Of a stretch of DNA of 64,000 nt, positions 1 through 7,339 are shown in pieces (the stretch's first letter is position 1; the number at the start of each line of letters is the position of its first letter). The stretch is from Tannerellaceae bacterium (GTDB lineage: Bacteria; Bacteroidota; Bacteroidia; Bacteroidales; Tannerellaceae). Under the pieces are notes generated by a model. The model saw only the letters and a program-made list of their open reading frames with translations, was not told the origin of the DNA and searched no databases. The position numbers were made by a program, and so were the translations under genes. The DNA lies in contig JAISXD010000050.1 in the NCBI GenBank assembly GCA_031270665.1, forward strand, positions 16,320-80,319, given 5' to 3'.

Positions 1-49
1 GTATACCGGATTTAATGTAATAAAATAAATGGGAATAATAAAAAAATGT

Positions 50-73
50 ATTGCTGCGTTTGCAGCAATTTTT
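50..73. terminator. Hairpin terminator ahead of the phosphate genes
   Basis: A perfect 8-bp stem (ATTGCTGC, positions 50-57, with GCAGCAAT, 62-69) closes a GTTT loop and runs into a T tract at 69-73. On the plus strand this is a textbook intrinsic terminator, probably ending a gene that lies before the window. It is 32 bases ahead of the DUF47 start, so it could also act as a leader hairpin. Confidence 0.65.
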
Positions 74-105
74 CTTTCTCCGGCAACCATTAAACAGATA
101 CTTAT

Positions 106-750
106 ATGAACAGATTATTCGACAAATTAAAGCCAAAGGAAAACAAGTTTTTTCTGCAGTTGCACGAAATGGGCGAAATCATAATTAAGGCGTCCGACTT
201 AATTATAGAATGTGTAAAGGTGACAAACCACGCTGACGCCGTGCGTTATAATAAACAAATTAAAGAATTGGAACATAAGGCCGATAGTGTACAAAACCAG
301 ATCTTTGAAGAATTGAATAATACGTTTATCACCCCTTTCGACCGCGAGGATATTAACAACCTTTCGTCGAAGATGGATGATATCATGGATTTGATAAACA
401 GTTGTTCAAAGCGTATCGTATTATATAATCCGAAAAGAATACCTGAGAATGCCACAGAATTAGCTGTCCTGCTGCGCGAATCGGTAGGTTATCTTGTGCT
501 GGCTGTGGAAGAACTTGATTCTTTTAAGAAAAGACCGGATAAAATAAAGGAATATTGCGCACAATTAGACCAGGCGGAAAAGAAGGCTGACGATGTATAT
601 GAACATTTCCTTATTGATCTGTTTGCGAATGAAAAAGACGCCATTGAAGTGATTAAGCTGAAAGATATACTTCACGAACTTGAACGGGCTACCGATGCAT
701 CCGAATCCGTTGGTAAGATTATTAGAACGGTTATTATTAAGTATTCCTGA
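106..750 (+). CDS. DUF47 / PhoU-like accessory protein of phosphate transport
   Basis: This 214-residue, wholly helical, highly charged protein has no signal peptide or membrane segment. Its start (MNRLFDKLKPKENKFF) and overall pattern of paired three-helix bundles, with acidic E/D-rich helices such as NQIFEELNN and TPFDREDINNL, match the DUF47 (PhoU-related) family. Members usually sit just before a Pit-type phosphate permease and are thought to modulate its activity in the cytoplasm. That is the arrangement here: the permease starts 11 bases after the stop, so the two are almost certainly co-transcribed. A direct regulatory effect on Pit is inferred from family and context. Confidence 0.9.
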   Translation: MNRLFDKLKPKENKFFLQLHEMGEIIIKASDLIIECVKVTNHADAVRYNKQIKELEHKADSVQNQIFEELNNTFITPFDREDINNLSSKMDDIMDLINSCSKRIVLYNPKRIPENATELAVLLRESVGYLVLAVEELDSFKKRPDKIKEYCAQLDQAEKKADDVYEHFLIDLFANEKDAIEVIKLKDILHELERATDASESVGKIIRTVIIKYS

Positions 751-761
751 ACTGAAATAAA

Positions 762-1766
762 ATGACTTTATTAATAATAGTTATCGTTTTAGCCTTATTG
801 TTCGATTATATAAATGGCTTTCATGATGCTGCCAATTCTATAGCGACGATTGTCTCGACAAAGGTGCTTACGCCTTTCCATGCTGTACTTTGGGCTGCCT
901 TTTTTAATTTTGTGGCGTTCTTTATCGCTAAGTTTATTATTGGCGAATTTGGTATTGCCAATACGGTTGCCAAAACGGTTTTACCGCAATTTATCACGTT
1001 GCCGGTTATTTTTTCGGGCTTGATTGCCGCCATTGCCTGGAATCTGCTCACCTGGTGGTTGGGGATACCGTCGTCGTCGTCGCACACCTTGATCGGTGGA
1101 TTTGCCGGAGCCGCCATTGCAAGCGCCGGATTTAGTTCTATTCAAGGATTGGTGATCATTAAAATTGCCGCATTTATCTTTCTGGCGCCATTGATCGGTA
1201 TGTTTATAGCCGTTATATTAACGTATCTTACCTTATATTTCTGGAGAAATGCCAGGCCTCATAAAGCCGAAACATGGTTCAGGCGTTTGCAATTAGTTTC
1301 TTCCGCTCTTTTCAGCGTGGGGCATGGGCTCAATGACTCCCAGAAAGTAATGGGTATTATTGCCGCCGCCCTTTTTGCCGTTGGTGAAATAGCGGATATC
1401 GGCGACATTCCCGTTTGGGTACCTTTAGCCTGTTTTAGCATGATTGCCCTCGGAACGATGTCGGGCGGCTGGCGAATAGTAAAGACAGTAGGTACAAGAA
1501 TAACGAAAGTAACCCCACTGGAAGGTGTTGTAGCCGAAACATCGGGAGCCATCACTCTTTTTATCACCGAAATCCTAAAGATACCGGTAAGCACAACGCA
1601 CACAATAACCGGGGCAATCATTGGAGTCGGCGCCGTTAAACGTCTCTCAGCCGTCCGTTGGGGAGTAACAAAAGACCTGTTAATAGCCTGGACACTCACC
1701 ATCCCTGTAAGCGCCGTTATGGCAATGTTCATTTATTTTTTGTTGTCTTTCTTTGTTTTAGCATAA
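762..1766 (+). CDS. Inorganic phosphate transporter, PiT family
   Basis: The 334-residue integral membrane protein has about ten hydrophobic segments. It carries the two inverted PiT signature regions, the first near residues 18-35 (GFHDAANSIATIVSTK) and the second near residues 188-195 (GHGLNDSQK) with a later copy-like region VSTTHTITGAIIG. PiT proteins import phosphate (often as a metal-phosphate complex) using a proton or sodium gradient across the inner membrane. The length is typical of short bacterial forms that lack the large central loop. It follows the DUF47 gene by 11 bases. No Pho-box-like element was recognised upstream. Confidence 0.93.
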   Translation: MTLLIIVIVLALLFDYINGFHDAANSIATIVSTKVLTPFHAVLWAAFFNFVAFFIAKFIIGEFGIANTVAKTVLPQFITLPVIFSGLIAAIAWNLLTWWLGIPSSSSHTLIGGFAGAAIASAGFSSIQGLVIIKIAAFIFLAPLIGMFIAVILTYLTLYFWRNARPHKAETWFRRLQLVSSALFSVGHGLNDSQKVMGIIAAALFAVGEIADIGDIPVWVPLACFSMIALGTMSGGWRIVKTVGTRITKVTPLEGVVAETSGAITLFITEILKIPVSTTHTITGAIIGVGAVKRLSAVRWGVTKDLLIAWTLTIPVSAVMAMFIYFLLSFFVLA

Positions 1767-1785
1767 TCTGGTTAAAGTAGTCAGA

Positions 1786-3044
1786 ATGAAACCAAAAAAT
1801 GCTGTTAAGTTGAAAATGCTGTCTCTATTATTGCTAATAGGGATATTGATAAGTTCTTTCTTTGTTTCCTGTGTTCGGAAAAACAATGCTTCCGGCCAGG
1901 AAGTGGTGAAGAAAAGCAACTATTACGTAGCGGCCTATGTCTGGCCGTCATGTCATCACGACGAACGTTTCGGCGATATGCTTTGGCCTGAAAAAACCGG
2001 CGAGTGGGAAGTAATTAAAAAAGGCGATACTCGTTTTGAAGGACATTATCAGCCCCGTTTGCCGCTATATGGTTATGGAATGGATAATGATCCCAAAATA
2101 GTAGAGAAATGGATTGACATGGCTGTTGACCATGGCGTTAATATCTTTGTTTATGACTGGTATTGGTTTGATGGCGGCCCTTTATTGGAAAGCGCTCTTA
2201 ATGACGGTTTCCTGAAAGCAAACAATCATTCCAATATGCAATTTTATATCATGTGGGCCAACCATGACGTAAAGCGAAATTATTGGAATGTACATAAGTT
2301 TAAGGATGACACGTCGTTACTTTGGGACGGCGCTGTGGGCTGGAACGATTTCAGGCTTATTGTTGAAAGGGTCATAAGGCAATATTTCAAACAACCTAAC
2401 TACTTTAAGATTGACGGCAAACCGGTCTTTTCCATATTCAGTATAGAAAATTTAGTGGAAGGTTTCGGCGGGAGTATTGAAGAATCACGGAAAGCGTTGG
2501 ATTATTCCAGGGAAGAAGTGAAGAAAGCCGGATTCCCGGATTTGCATATTCAGTGGAATCAGGGCGGGGGAGCTATTATGTCGGAAGAAGCTGCCACCCG
2601 GTTTGCTGAAAAAGTAACAGACATGGGCTTCAATAGTGTTGCGATGTACAATATGGGAGGAATGAACGAAAATTACCTGACATATGCTGCTAATTCGGTG
2701 AAGATAAGAGAACAAATGGATTCCATACTGGATGTACCCCTGTTCCCTTGCGTTTCCATTGGTTGGGATGACACGCCGCGTTTTCCTGCAAAAGGCATAC
2801 ATGATGTAGTTCATTATTACAATACGCCGGAAAGTTTTGCAGCGTTGCTTTACAAAGCAAAGACCTATGCAGACAGCCACCCGGAACAGCCTCCCCTGTC
2901 ACCATCAATGCTTGGAACGAATGGGTAGAAGGCAGTTACCTCTTGCCTGATATGCAAAATGGCTTTGGTTATCTGGAAGCGGTAAAAGAGGTGCTCGCTG
3001 ATGGTAAATACGACAACTATTTATCCGGCCTGTTCCTTCCCTGA
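1786..3044 (+). pseudogene. GH99-like (WbsX-type) lipoprotein, frameshifted near its 3' end
   Basis: The first 365 or so codons encode a lipoprotein signal (ISSFFVSC, cysteine near residue 29) and a TIM-barrel domain of the GH99-like/WbsX type (AAYVWPSCHHDE, GVNIFVYDWYWFDGG). The starting frame stops early at 2926-2928 after an unrelated tail. From 2895 the -1 frame continues to a stop at 3042-3044 and encodes PVTINAWNEWVEGSYLLPD, the strongly conserved C-terminal NEW-EG-YL motif of this family. One missing C in the run CCCC at 2893-2896 explains the break. It could be a real mutation, a sequencing error, or less likely slippage. Predicted role: surface or periplasmic glycan processing. It follows the Pit gene by 19 bases. 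Confidence 0.75.
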
Positions 3045-3154
3045 CTCCTGAAAAAAAATAATTATTTGATAGTAAAAGAGGCTCGTTTGAAAAAAGTTGT
3101 TACCTTGTAGTCGTTTTTTTATTACTAACTATAACAAACTTATCTTTATATATC

Positions 3155-4456
3155 ATGATTTGGAATGAGACTATTGAGTGCATGGAGCGCGGAGAGATGC
3201 AGAAATTGCAAAGTATCCGTTTGAAGCGGGTTGTAGAACATGCTTATCATAATACTCCTTTTTACAGGAGGAAAATGCAGGAAATGGGGTTAACCCCCGA
3301 TGATATTGAATCAATTGATGATATTACCAAACTCCCTTTTACGGTAAAACAGGATTTGCGTGATAACTATCCTTTTGGATTGATGGCTGTTCCTATGTCG
3401 GAAATCGTCCGCCTGCATGCTTCATCCGGTACTACGGGTAAGCCGATTGTAGTAGGGTATACCCGGAAAGACCTTTCTATATGGAGTGAAACGGTTGCCC
3501 GTTGTCTATATGCAGCCGGGGTAACCCGTAATGATACCGTGCAGGTTTCGTATGGGTATGGATTATTTACGGGAGGATTAGGCCTGCATGGCGGAGTAGA
3601 GAATATAGGCGGGACGGTGATACCGATGAGCAGTGGTAATACGCAAAAGCAAATCCAGTTAATGCACGACTTTGGGGCGAGAGTATTGGCCAGTACCCCT
3701 TCATATGCTTTATTTTTGGGGGAAACAATAAAAGAATCGGGCATTCCCCGTGAGGAGTTTCAATTAAAAACAGGTATATTCGGAGCAGAACCGTGGACTG
3801 AAAACATGCGTAATGAAATAGAAGAATCGTTAGGTATTAAGGCTTATGATATTTATGGTTTAACAGAAGTGATCGGTCCGGGCGTCGGGAGCGAATGTCA
3901 ATGCCAGAAAGGTACGCATTTATGGGAAGATCATTTCCTGCCGGAAATTATCGATCCAAACACCTTGCAACCAAGTAAACCGGGTGAGCAGGGAGAGTTG
4001 GTTTTCACTACATTAACAAAAGAAGGCATGCCGATGATTCGTTATCGTACGCGTGATTTAACGTCTCTTCATTATGAAAAATGCAATTGTGGGCGTACGG
4101 CTGTACGTATGGATCGTATTTTAGGACGTAGCGACGATATGTTAATTATTCGCGGAGTGAATGTATTTCCATCGCAAGTGGAATCTGTTATTCTGGAAAT
4201 GCCCGAATTTGAGCCTCATTACCTTATTATTGTAGACAGGGTGAATAACACGGATACATTCCAGGTGCAGGTAGAGGTACGCCCCGAATACTATACAGAC
4301 GAAATGGGTAAAATTCTGGCTTTGAAAAAGAAAATTGCCGCTCAGATGCAAAGCGTGATCGGCATACAGCCGGAAATAAAAATAGTGGAACCTCGCAGTA
4401 TTGAGCGAAGCATGGGAAAGGCCAAACATGTAATAGACAATCGTAAATTAGTTTAA
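3155..4456 (+). CDS. Phenylacetate-CoA ligase family (adenylate-forming) enzyme
   Basis: The 433-residue cytoplasmic protein has the AMP-binding loop LHASSGTTGKPIVVGYT near residues 88-104, the A5-type motif YGLTEVIGPG near 234, and a C-terminal mobile domain with GRSDDMLIIRGVNVFPSQVE. This is the PaaK architecture: ATP plus an aryl acid plus CoA giving aryl-CoA. A CxC...CxC cluster (SECQCQKG and KCNCGRT) is typical of the anaerobic members. In Bacteroides-like organisms this gene is usually paired with an ACT-domain gene, as here (19 bases downstream), and often with indolepyruvate oxidoreductase genes, which are absent here. Substrate (phenylacetate, indoleacetate or another aryl acid) is not determined by sequence. 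Confidence 0.88.
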   Translation: MIWNETIECMERGEMQKLQSIRLKRVVEHAYHNTPFYRRKMQEMGLTPDDIESIDDITKLPFTVKQDLRDNYPFGLMAVPMSEIVRLHASSGTTGKPIVVGYTRKDLSIWSETVARCLYAAGVTRNDTVQVSYGYGLFTGGLGLHGGVENIGGTVIPMSSGNTQKQIQLMHDFGARVLASTPSYALFLGETIKESGIPREEFQLKTGIFGAEPWTENMRNEIEESLGIKAYDIYGLTEVIGPGVGSECQCQKGTHLWEDHFLPEIIDPNTLQPSKPGEQGELVFTTLTKEGMPMIRYRTRDLTSLHYEKCNCGRTAVRMDRILGRSDDMLIIRGVNVFPSQVESVILEMPEFEPHYLIIVDRVNNTDTFQVQVEVRPEYYTDEMGKILALKKKIAAQMQSVIGIQPEIKIVEPRSIERSMGKAKHVIDNRKLV

Positions 4457-4475
4457 CCATAAAAGAATACACGCC

Positions 4476-4901
4476 ATGTTGATTAAACAATTATCTATCT
4501 TTCTTGAAAATAAGAGAGGCCGTTTTACGGAAGTAGCCAAATTATTAGGAGAAGCAGGCATCAACATGTCTGCCTTTACCGTATCGGAAAACTCGGATTT
4601 TGGCATTTTGCGTTTGATCGTGTCGGATATAGACAAAGCTATCGAAGTACTTCAATCCAAAAGATATGCGGTAAGCGTTACGGATGTAGTTTGTTTGTAT
4701 TGCCCCAATCAGCCGGGCGCTTTGGCTAAGGCAATGGATATTATTACGAACGCTGCAATCTTTGTCGAATATATGTACGCTTTCTCACAAGGGGATTCGG
4801 CGCATGTTATTATCCGCCCGGACGATGTGAAAAGGTGCGCGGAGGTTTTAAAAGAGAATAAATTAACGTTGATTGCAGCAAGTGATTTATATAAGTTGTA
4901 A
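4476..4901 (+). CDS. Tandem ACT-domain protein
   Basis: The 141-residue protein is two ACT folds in a row: residues 1-70 (IKQLSIFLENKRGRFTEVAKLLGEAGINM) and 71-141 (VVCLYCPNQPGALAKAMDIITNAAIFVEYMYAF). Each has the loop PG/RG-x-L/F that binds amino acids in ACT regulators. It lacks any catalytic domain, so it is probably a small-molecule-sensing partner of the preceding CoA ligase, with which it forms a conserved two-gene unit. The ligand is unknown; aromatic amino acids are a reasonable guess from the neighbour. Confidence 0.85.
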   Translation: MLIKQLSIFLENKRGRFTEVAKLLGEAGINMSAFTVSENSDFGILRLIVSDIDKAIEVLQSKRYAVSVTDVVCLYCPNQPGALAKAMDIITNAAIFVEYMYAFSQGDSAHVIIRPDDVKRCAEVLKENKLTLIAASDLYKL

Positions 4902-4941
4902 TTATTAACGTTTTGTGTTTTAATTATTAGCAAGGATACGT

Positions 4942-4949
4942 TAACTTTG
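4942..4949 (+). promoter_or_regulatory. -7 element TAACTTTG for bamD
   Basis: TAACTTTG is an exact match to the Bacteroidetes primary sigma -7 consensus TAnnTTTG. It lies 18 bases before the favoured bamD start and after the stop of the ACT gene. A T-rich -33 region is weak. The implied 5' leader is very short, around 7 to 13 bases. Confidence 0.6.
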
Positions 4950-4967
4950 CACGTTAAATATATGCGC

Positions 4968-5777
4968 ATGAGAAAAGTAACCTATTTATTAGTGATGATG
5001 ACAATCTTATTCTCTTCCTGCGGGGAATACAATAAGATATTGAAAAGTACGGATTATGAGCTGAAATATTCTTATGCAAAGAAATATTTTAATGCAAAGC
5101 AATATACCAGGTCGGCTACGCTGCTGGAAGAATTGGTGACTATCTTTAAAGGTACGGCCTATGCCGAAGAGTCATTGTATTTACTGGCTCAGAGTTATTA
5201 TGGGCAAAAAGATTATCAAACGGCTTCACAGTATTTCAATACGTATTATACTACGTATCCTAAGGGTGAGTATGTAGAGATGGCCCGTTTCTATTCGGGG
5301 TACGGCTTATATCTGGATTCGCCGGACGCCCGGTTAGACCAAACGCAAACCTATGAAGCGATTAATCAATTACAATTGTACCTGGAGTATTATCCGCAGT
5401 CGGAACGTTCTACGGAAGCGCAGAATATTATGTTTGAGCTTCAGGAGAAGCTGGCTTATAAAGAACTGTTAGCTACCCATTTGTATTACAACATGGGAAC
5501 CTATATGGGTAATAATTACCAGGCTTGTGTAATAACGGCTCAAAATGCACTGAAGAACTATCCCTTTTCAAAATACAGGGAAGAATTCATCTATCTGATG
5601 TTGCAATCAAAATATGAATTAGCCCTGGTTAGCGTAGATGAAAAGTTACAAGGACGGTATCGGGATGTAGTAGATGAATATTATAATTATACGAACGAAT
5701 ACCCCGAAGGAAAATATATGAAACAGGCAAAACGCTTCTATGATTATGCCAGCAAGCGGATTACCGACAGTTATTAA
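4968..5777 (+). CDS. bamD: Outer membrane assembly lipoprotein BamD
   Basis: The 269-residue protein begins MRKVTYLLVMMTILFSSCGEY, a lipoprotein signal with the lipidated cysteine at residue 18. It then has TPR-like helical pairs (SAKKYFNAKQYTRSATLLEELV, AYAEESLYLLAQSYYGQKDYQTA, ARFYSGYGLYL, EAINQLQLYLEYYPQS) that define BamD/YfiO. It is a component of the outer membrane beta-barrel assembly complex, held in the periplasm on the outer membrane. The in-frame ATG at 4962 is an alternative start; 4968 gives the cleaner signal peptide, and anything earlier would overlap the promoter element. It leads a bamD-omega-DUF4293 run. Confidence 0.92.
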   Translation: MRKVTYLLVMMTILFSSCGEYNKILKSTDYELKYSYAKKYFNAKQYTRSATLLEELVTIFKGTAYAEESLYLLAQSYYGQKDYQTASQYFNTYYTTYPKGEYVEMARFYSGYGLYLDSPDARLDQTQTYEAINQLQLYLEYYPQSERSTEAQNIMFELQEKLAYKELLATHLYYNMGTYMGNNYQACVITAQNALKNYPFSKYREEFIYLMLQSKYELALVSVDEKLQGRYRDVVDEYYNYTNEYPEGKYMKQAKRFYDYASKRITDSY

Positions 5778-5803
5778 CGAATTTAATTACTAAAAACAAT
5801 TAT

Positions 5804-6136
5804 ATGGATTATAGAAAATCAAATGCTCCGGCCAATACGGTTACACGTGACATGATGAAATTATCTGCCGATACAGGTAATGTTTATGAAACAACAATGA
5901 TCATTGCCAAGAGGGCCAACCAGATTACTGTGGAAATGAAGCAGGATTTAGAGAAAAAACTTCAGGAGTTTGCCTCTTACAGCGATAATTTGGAGGAAGT
6001 ATTTGAAAACAGGGAACAAATTGAAATCTCCCGTTATTACGAAAAACTTCCAAAGCCAACGCTTATTGCCGTTCAGGAATACGAAGAAGATAAAGTATAT
6101 TATAAAAATCCGGCAAAAGATAAAGGAGCATTTTAA
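5804..6136 (+). CDS. rpoZ: RNA polymerase omega-like subunit (Bacteroidetes RpoZ)
   Basis: This 110-residue acidic protein has an N-terminal region TVTRDMMKLSADTGNVYETTMIIAKRANQI resembling the omega fold, in which a conserved helix (here around IIAKRANQI) contacts the RNA polymerase beta-prime subunit. The rest is charged and variable, as is usual for the Bacteroidetes form. Its place directly after bamD is the usual order in Bacteroidales. It starts 26 bases after bamD. Assignment rests on the family pattern and synteny. Confidence 0.8.
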   Translation: MDYRKSNAPANTVTRDMMKLSADTGNVYETTMIIAKRANQITVEMKQDLEKKLQEFASYSDNLEEVFENREQIEISRYYEKLPKPTLIAVQEYEEDKVYYKNPAKDKGAF

Positions 6137-6144
6137 TTCGTTGG

Positions 6145-6202
6145 CAGTTGGCAGTTGACGCTTAATTATGTGATTCAACTGTTAGCTGTCAACTGTCAAC
6201 TG
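6145..6202. repeat. Inverted repeat with CAGTTG modules
   Basis: Two 15-base arms (6145-6159, CAGTTGGCAGTTGAC, and 6188-6202, GTCAACTGTCAACTG) pair with a single G-T wobble around a 28-base loop. Each arm is itself a tandem repeat of a CAGTTG unit. It fills the gap between the omega gene and the DUF4293 gene. CAGTTG-rich intergenic repeats of this kind are seen in many Bacteroidetes genomes. It may act as an mRNA stabiliser or partial terminator; no function is shown here. Confidence 0.7.
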
Positions 6203-6209
6203 AAAAATC

Positions 6210-6665
6210 ATGTTACAAAGAATACAAACTGTTTATTTACTTATCATAGCTGTTTTAACGGCTCTTATGTTGTTTATGCCTTTATCGGTGTTACAAACGG
6301 ACGACGGTTTTTATACGTTTGATGTTTTTGGCGTGAGCGCTGTGGCTACATTGGAGATTGTTTATTCCACATGGGGGCTGTTTGTCTTGGTTGCCCTCAT
6401 TTCTCTGCTTGCCCTTATTACGATATTCCTTTATAAAAAGAGAATGTTGCAGATACGCCTCTGCCTGTTCAATGCTGTCCTGATGCTTGGGTTTTATGGA
6501 TTCTTTGCTTATCTGATTGTTGTAATGAAGCAACAGTTGGACGTATCCATAAGTGTACGGATCGCCTTATCTTTCCCTGTTATTTGTTTGATTCTCGACT
6601 ATTTGGCGATACGTAATATCGGCGCCGACGAAACATTGGTGCGTTCCCTTGAGCGATTGAGGTAG
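6210..6665 (+). CDS. DUF4293 family membrane protein
   Basis: The 151-residue protein has four hydrophobic segments (about residues 7-23, 46-68, 80-105 and 113-130), and begins MLQRIQTVYLLIIAVLTALMLFMPLS, which is characteristic of the Bacteroidetes DUF4293 family found beside the bamD/omega genes. No catalytic motif is visible. Function is unknown; it is an inner membrane protein. Its stop lies 8 bases from the stop of the convergent porin-like gene, with no clear terminator between them. Confidence 0.8.
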   Translation: MLQRIQTVYLLIIAVLTALMLFMPLSVLQTDDGFYTFDVFGVSAVATLEIVYSTWGLFVLVALISLLALITIFLYKKRMLQIRLCLFNAVLMLGFYGFFAYLIVVMKQQLDVSISVRIALSFPVICLILDYLAIRNIGADETLVRSLERLR

Positions 6666-6673
6666 AGTATACG

Positions 6674-7339
6674 CTATAAAGGTATCAAATAAGTAAGCTT
6701 TCCGAAAATTACCTGACTGGATGATTGAGGGAAAGGGGCGCCTTTTCTATTATTGAAGAAATCCCCTAATCCATAGTAGTAACGCCCTTCTAACAGGAAA
6801 TTACCTATGCCGGTTCTTATCTCAATGCCGGGGCCTCCGCCAATTCCCCAGGCAAATTTCTTTTCTACAGGCTTTGTGTGTAGTTCACGGTAACGGCTAT
6901 CCAGCGTTTCTTCAAAATCACCCGGCAAGTTCGTCGTTGTCTTCTCATTCATAACAAAACCAATCTTCGGGCCAAGGTTCATAAAGAAACGTACACGTTT
7001 TCCCCCAAAATAGATATGAGTAAGGAAAGGAACTTCAATAACATCTATATTTCGTGTGTATTGGAGTGTCTGGTCTTCAAATTTCTCATCCCATCCCTGT
7101 TGTGTATAATTTACTTCAAGGATTAGGCCTAAGTGATTTTCCGTTATCCAGCGGCCGGTAAAACCAACGTGTGCACCTGAAAGGTATTGTGTCTGTATTC
7201 TAGGTACAAAACTAACGCTGGAAACACCCATACCAAAGGAACCTCCGATAGATAGCTCTTTCTTGAAAGCGTTTTGCCCATTCATAGCAGTGGTAAAAAC
7301 GAAAAGGGCAATTGACTGTAGGATGAAGCGTTTATTCAT
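6674..7339 (-). CDS. Outer membrane beta-barrel (PorT-like) protein
   Basis: The 221-residue protein has a signal peptide (MNKRFILQSIALFVFTTAMNGQ) and alternating amphipathic strands ending in an aromatic/hydrophobic terminus (GKLTYLIPL), the pattern of the small outer membrane beta-barrel family common in Bacteroidetes. Sections such as GMGVSSVSFVPRIQTQYLSGAHVGF and WGIGGGPGIEIRTGIGNFLLEGRYYYGLGDFF are typical barrel strands and turns. The start overlaps the last four bases of the upstream LysM/receptor gene, so the two are translationally coupled. Function is unknown; a structural or porin-like role in the outer membrane is inferred. Confidence 0.82.
   Translation of the reverse strand: MNKRFILQSIALFVFTTAMNGQNAFKKELSIGGSFGMGVSSVSFVPRIQTQYLSGAHVGFTGRWITENHLGLILEVNYTQQGWDEKFEDQTLQYTRNIDVIEVPFLTHIYFGGKRVRFFMNLGPKIGFVMNEKTTTNLPGDFEETLDSRYRELHTKPVEKKFAWGIGGGPGIEIRTGIGNFLLEGRYYYGLGDFFNNRKGAPFPQSSSQVIFGKLTYLIPL

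Noticed and set aside
2890..2900. Programmed frameshift in the GH99-like gene
   Set aside because: CCCCTG is not a known efficient slippery site and no downstream stimulator structure was seen; mutation or read error is simpler.
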